Assembly: GCA_910588825.1 (NCBI GenBank)
Contig: CAJURF010000100.1
Location: forward strand, 1-8,301
From: an uncultured Lachnospiraceae bacterium
Lineage (GTDB): Bacteria; Bacillota; Clostridia; Lachnospirales; Lachnospiraceae
Direction of reading: 5' to 3'
DNA length: 8,301 nt
The notes under the pieces were generated by a model, which saw nothing but the letters and a program-made list of their open reading frames with translations, did no database searches and was not told the origin of the DNA. This document shows, one piece after another, positions 5,888 through 8,301 of the stretch. The position numbers were made by a program, and so were the translations under genes. Positions within the stretch are counted from its first letter, which is position 1, and every line of letters starts with the position of its first letter.

Positions 5888-6004
5888 AATTCCCGCTTTC
5901 CTTCCTGCCGGGATTCATGCTATGATATGTATGCTTGTGTTTTCATAGCTCCGGCTGTGATCTGCCCCTGGCCAGAATTGCCGTTCTGCTGGGGGCTGTT
6001 TTTT
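5875..6004 (+). ncRNA. Candidate antisense/small RNA unit
   Basis: The only + strand signal pair in the element. TATAAT at 5875-5880 (weak -35, GTCTTC at 17 bases) would start an RNA near 5887. A strong + strand terminator follows: GCCCCTGGC/AGAA (5964-5977) pairs with TTCT/GCTGGGGGC (5984-5996), about 13 pairs with one bulge, then GTTTTTT (5998-6004). The product would be about 118 nucleotides, read opposite to the operon and filling the 115-base gap between two genes. The terminator is convincing; the promoter is not. Confidence 0.4.
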
Positions 6005-6170
6005 AGTGTTTCTTTCTGCCTTTCTTTTTGCTCCTGCCCTTGCCCCGTCCCTTCGTCTGGTCAAATTGGAACATCCTGGACTTTATTTCAATATGCTGGC
6101 GCATTGGCTCCCATGTGCCGTCTCTTACTACTCGGAACCCGTTTTCTGTGCCTGTCTTTGCTTTATTCAT
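6003..6170 (-). CDS. Short basic protein (55 residues)
   Basis: An ORF with a clear AGGAG (plus strand 6177-6181) six bases before ATG 6170. It begins MNKAKTGTENGFRVVRDGTW, continues EPMRQHIEIKSRMFQFDQ and ends in a very basic tail, KGRGKGRSKKKGRKKH. The folded-looking N-terminal half and Lys/Arg/Gly tail suggest a nucleic-acid-binding protein. I do not recognise the family. It lies between the zinc-knuckle-like gene (16 bases upstream) and the gap at 5888-6002. Codon use and RBS support a real gene despite its size. Confidence 0.75.
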   Translation of the reverse strand: MNKAKTGTENGFRVVRDGTWEPMRQHIEIKSRMFQFDQTKGRGKGRSKKKGRKKH

Positions 6171-6186
6171 GGTTTTCTCCTATTCA

Positions 6187-6543
6187 TTAATTCCTCCAGA
6201 TATCACGCCACCAGTTGTCTTTGCCCACATAAAGGGGGATGACCGCTTCAGTGACAGTCCCTTTATGGAACGATATTTCTTGAAGGAATCCATGGTATGA
6301 ATCACCTGCATCTTCACAGGAATAATACAATCTTACTACTGTTCCCCTTGAAGCATTGTTCCGGACTCTTTCAATGCCGATCCCTTCATCGGCCTTAAAA
6401 ATTACTGCCTGTTCCCCCATTAATATTTCAGTCCTGAAAATGTGGAGTCCATTGCCGCCGCATACCGGACAGATTTTCATGACCTCTTGCCTCCCTAGTT
6501 CTGGAATATCCATAACAGAGGCGGGAAATAATCTATAGTCCAT
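6187..6543 (-). CDS. Small protein with a CPVCGG zinc-knuckle-like motif (118 residues)
   Basis: Unrecognised beyond the motif. KICPVCGGNG near residues 23-32 is a CxxC knuckle, and a later YYSCEDAGDSYHGF gives a third Cys and a His, so one metal site is possible. The rest is beta-rich (FRTEILMGEQAVIFKADEGI, GTVVRLYYSC) and ends DNWWRDIWRN. I chose ATG 6543 because it overlaps the replication gene's stop (TAATG) and AGGAAGGT (6553-6560) lies nine bases upstream; ATG 6576 would add 11 residues but lies inside that gene without a good RBS. It is translationally coupled to the replication protein, which suggests a replication or early regulatory role (inference). Confidence 0.75.
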   Translation of the reverse strand: MDYRLFPASVMDIPELGRQEVMKICPVCGGNGLHIFRTEILMGEQAVIFKADEGIGIERVRNNASRGTVVRLYYSCEDAGDSYHGFLQEISFHKGTVTEAVIPLYVGKDNWWRDIWRN

Positions 6544-7646
6544 TATTTTTTCACCTTCCTTTTTGCTTTTTCCCATTCACTGCATAGATGATTGAATTCC
6601 TCTTCCCATTCTCTGGGAATTCTTTTACGTATATTTGCAACTGTTTCACACTGACTATTAATACCATCATGCTCGAAATCAAAAATAATTTCGCTGAGGT
6701 CTTCACAGTCCCTTATTTCAAAATAATCATCATTTGGGTCACATTCAAGTCTCCAGTCCAGCCACGCTTTCAGATATTTCCTGCACTTATCCGGCATTGG
6801 CGTTCCATCTGCTTCAATGCCATACTCAAGGTGATATTTTGCCCACCCTCTAAGAGCCTTGACTATCCCTTTCTTTTCTACTGGCTTCTGATAAAGCATC
6901 CAGCCTGACTCATGCATTTCATCATAGAACGCCCGGACACCTTCTTCTGTCAGGTTCACCTTGTTTTTCTTCGCCGTGGCCAGCAGCTGTTTTACAGAAA
7001 ACAGATCACCAGCGGGCGGCTCGGCGTCAGCCGCAGCCGAGGCCGCAGGCTGGTCAGCAGAAACAGAATCAGCGTCAGCCTGTTTTGTATCTGTTTTAGA
7101 TTTTACATCTAAACTCTTACTCTTATCTGAGTTTAGATGTAAATCTGTCTCTGTTCTGTTCTTCTCTGTCTCTGTGTAACTAGCAGTAACAGGTGCGTCA
7201 CCCTCTGTAACATCGTGTAACAATGTTACGCTTTCGTTCTTTTTCTTCTCTCTCATCCTCCGCATTCTTTCCGCAGCTTTTGTTTCACTACCTGTTATTT
7301 CTAATGTTTCTGGGACAAAACAATCTAAATTTTCATCTATGGAAATCATATTATTTTTTTTCAGATAATCCAGAGTTTCTTTTATAACCTCCACTGGTTC
7401 GTCAAATTCTTCTGATAATTCTTCCTCCAGGCTATCGTAAACGCCTTGATAATATATATATCCATCCTTATCTATACTAAGTAGCATCATGCGAAGATAT
7501 ACAATCTGCATTTCCTTTCCATGTTCTTGGCGTTTCATTTTCTTTTGGGCTAAACGGCTGAAATAATCCTTGTGTAGTTTCAGCCAAAAATATTTACCAG
7601 ACGATTTATTTTCTTCTTTATCCTGCTCCTGCTGACTATTCTTCAT
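6543..7646 (-). CDS. Phage replisome organizer-type replication initiator
   Basis: A 367-residue protein. The N-terminal KYFWLKLHKDYF and the following IVYLRMMLLSIDKDGYIYYQ and VIKETLDYLKKNNMISIDEN (about 18-110) match the phage replisome organizer N-terminal winged-helix domain, which binds origin DNA. A low-complexity hydrophilic linker (about 130-212; Ser/Thr/Asp/Lys, then Ala-rich) follows. A C-terminal DnaD-like segment then appears at about 215-280 (FYDEMHESGWMLYQKPVEKK, ALRGWAKYH), which in related proteins recruits the helicase loader. The last 90 residues, highly charged, are not explained. Start 7646 overlaps the upstream gene by 11 bases; ATG 7682 or 7664 are alternatives and no RBS is strong. 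The linker-coding DNA holds a candidate origin (7098-7229), the same arrangement as in lambda O and many Gram-positive phages. Confidence 0.82.
   Translation of the reverse strand: MKNSQQEQDKEENKSSGKYFWLKLHKDYFSRLAQKKMKRQEHGKEMQIVYLRMMLLSIDKDGYIYYQGVYDSLEEELSEEFDEPVEVIKETLDYLKKNNMISIDENLDCFVPETLEITGSETKAAERMRRMREKKKNESVTLLHDVTEGDAPVTASYTETEKNRTETDLHLNSDKSKSLDVKSKTDTKQADADSVSADQPAASAAADAEPPAGDLFSVKQLLATAKKNKVNLTEEGVRAFYDEMHESGWMLYQKPVEKKGIVKALRGWAKYHLEYGIEADGTPMPDKCRKYLKAWLDWRLECDPNDDYFEIRDCEDLSEIIFDFEHDGINSQCETVANIRKRIPREWEEEFNHLCSEWEKAKRKVKK
7098..7229. other. Candidate replication origin inside the replication gene
   Basis: Within the linker-coding part is a large inverted repeat: AGATTTTACATCTAAACTC (7098-7116) and GAGTTTAGATGTAAATCT (7129-7146), perfect apart from one extra T, around a 12-base AT-rich spacer. 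Next to it GTAAC motifs recur: TGTAAC 7175, AGTAACA 7185, TGTAACA 7206 and 7216, spaced 10, 21 and 10 bases, with an inverted GTTAC ending at 7229. The repeats are not forced by the protein sequence, since the motifs fall in different codon phases. Confidence 0.55.
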
Positions 7647-7839
7647 GTTCAATGTTTTCCCCATCCACGCAATCATCTTCATAAAACTCTATAGAAATCA
7701 CCACATCATAGCCTTGTTCTACAAGCGGCTCTGCAAACGAACTAGCTTTTTCATAAGTGTCAAAAGACACCCTTGGATTTATAGCATCGTTTATGTATTC
7801 AGATACTGGTATGGTCACTTCATAATATTTTTCTTTCAT
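7636..7839 (-). CDS. Small acidic protein of unknown function (67 residues)
   Basis: No known domain. It is a compact alpha/beta sequence: YYEVTIPVSEYINDAINPRV, then SFDTYEKASSFAEPLVEQGY, DVVISIEFYEDDCVDG and an acidic end. Strand-helix-strand order suggests a small ferredoxin-like fold, but I claim no function. A good AGGAGAG six bases before ATG 7839 marks it as real. It overlaps the replication gene by 11 bases and lies 47 bases after the HTH gene, so all three are probably co-transcribed. Confidence 0.7.
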   Translation of the reverse strand: MKEKYYEVTIPVSEYINDAINPRVSFDTYEKASSFAEPLVEQGYDVVISIEFYEDDCVDGENIEHEE

Positions 7840-7886
7840 CTTTTCTCTCCTTTTTACATGAATATATTTTAGTGGTTACTGCCCCA

Positions 7887-7904
7887 TCAGCCAGCGCTGG
7901 CTGA
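7887..7904. repeat. 18-bp perfect palindrome at the end of the HTH gene
   Basis: TCAGCCAGCGCTGGCTGA is its own reverse complement and covers the last codons and the stop of the HTH gene. No T run follows, so it is not a standard terminator. It could be a protein-binding dyad or an mRNA 3' hairpin. Confidence 0.6.
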
Positions 7905-8240
7905 CACCCCATAAGTCCTTTTCTCGAAGTAAGCACGGCTTACCTTACCCCTTACGGTTATGTACCCGGCTTTCTCCAGTTCCTCATTCAGCCGCCTGAT
8001 AACTGCGTAGGCCGTTGACTTAGACACACTAAGGGCCTCAGCCACGTCCTCTACGTCCATCATCTGGCGTTCTGACTTCTCCCTGGCCTCCTGCATCTCC
8101 TGGGCCGTCTTGTCGATCAGCTCCATAATCTCCTTGTGGCGCTTTACTGTTGCTTCATGGTCGTTCTCCAGATCAATGCCGGCTTTTTCCAGGCTCTTGT
8201 TGATTAATTCTTCCATTGCTTCTGCTGTGATAAATGCCAT
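7887..8240 (-). CDS. Helix-turn-helix DNA-binding protein, first gene of the element operon
   Basis: A 117-residue protein with two parts. Residues 1-58 are a long charged helix (EELINKSLEKAGIDLENDHE, then EIMELIDKTAQEMQEAREKSE), a likely oligomerisation coiled coil. Residues 60-110 are a DNA-binding winged HTH: MDVEDVAEALSVSKSTAYAV, with IRRLNEELEKAGYITVRGKV and YFEKRTYG. The type is common in Firmicute mobile elements, often annotated as excisionase or regulator; the sequence does not tell which. GAGGAGG lies six bases before ATG 8240. An inverted repeat at 8258-8297 sits just upstream, where an autoregulatory operator would be expected. Confidence 0.8.
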   Translation of the reverse strand: MAFITAEAMEELINKSLEKAGIDLENDHEATVKRHKEIMELIDKTAQEMQEAREKSERQMMDVEDVAEALSVSKSTAYAVIRRLNEELEKAGYITVRGKVSRAYFEKRTYGVSASAG

Positions 8241-8257
8241 GGTATTCCTCCTCGTAT

Positions 8258-8297
8258 AATAAGTGTATAGCCAATCAAAACAGGCTATAGACTTATT
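8258..8297. promoter_or_regulatory. Inverted repeat upstream of the HTH gene, likely operator
   Basis: AATAAGTGTATAGCC (8258-8272) and GGCTATAGACTTATT (8283-8297) are inverse copies, 14 of 15 matching, around a ten-base AT-rich spacer. It lies 18 bases before the HTH gene start. Overall it could be an operator of the HTH protein, an attachment-type arm site, or the terminator of an upstream gene outside the window (no clear T run). No convincing -35/-10 pair is visible in the 60 bases available. Confidence 0.55.
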
Positions 8298-8301
8298 CTT
8301 T

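Overview
The window looks like a chromosomal segment of a gut-type clostridium (Bacillota, probably Lachnospiraceae). This rests on AGGAGG-type ribosome sites, AT-rich intergenic DNA next to moderately GC-rich genes, and proteins I associate with that family (DUF4355 scaffold, mobile-element sigma-70 factor, AAA-ATPase/PD-(D/E)XK protein). It is a family-level impression, not a species call.

Left part (1-2500), chromosomal genes and debris. Positions 1-279 hold the decayed 3' end of a tyrosine recombinase on the + strand. A hairpin-rich spacer follows, then a minus-strand cation/Ca2+ exchanger of the CaCA family (538-1464). Its 250-bp leader has a strong sigma-A promoter, a fold matching the yybP-ykoY manganese riboswitch and a terminator that competes with the aptamer. 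The exchanger is therefore more likely a manganese-responsive metal exporter than a plain Na+/Ca2+ exchanger. Behind its promoter lies a truncated, frameshifted, internally deleted AAA-ATPase/nuclease pseudogene (1781-about 2498).

Right part (2514-8301), a compact phage-derived element, all protein genes on the minus strand. In transcription order: an HTH protein (8240), a small acidic protein, a phage replisome-organizer-type protein, a zinc-knuckle-like small protein, a 55-residue basic protein, three tiny proteins, a repeat-rich control region (5139-5264), a promoter, a short leader ending in a strong terminator, then a DUF4355-type scaffold, a major capsid protein, another terminator and a sigma-70 factor. 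Portal, terminase, protease and tail genes are absent from where they normally sit. This is the layout of a phage satellite carrying its own replication initiator and its own capsid shell plus scaffold, with the rest presumably supplied by a helper phage. I cannot see the right end, where an integrase or repressor might lie, and I cannot search for relatives.

The most interesting signals are non-coding. They are a probable replication origin inside the replication gene (7098-7229), helically phased direct repeats abutting the promoter of the capsid module (5139-5264), a leader terminator ahead of the capsid genes, an inverted repeat upstream of the first gene (8258-8297), and the manganese riboswitch.
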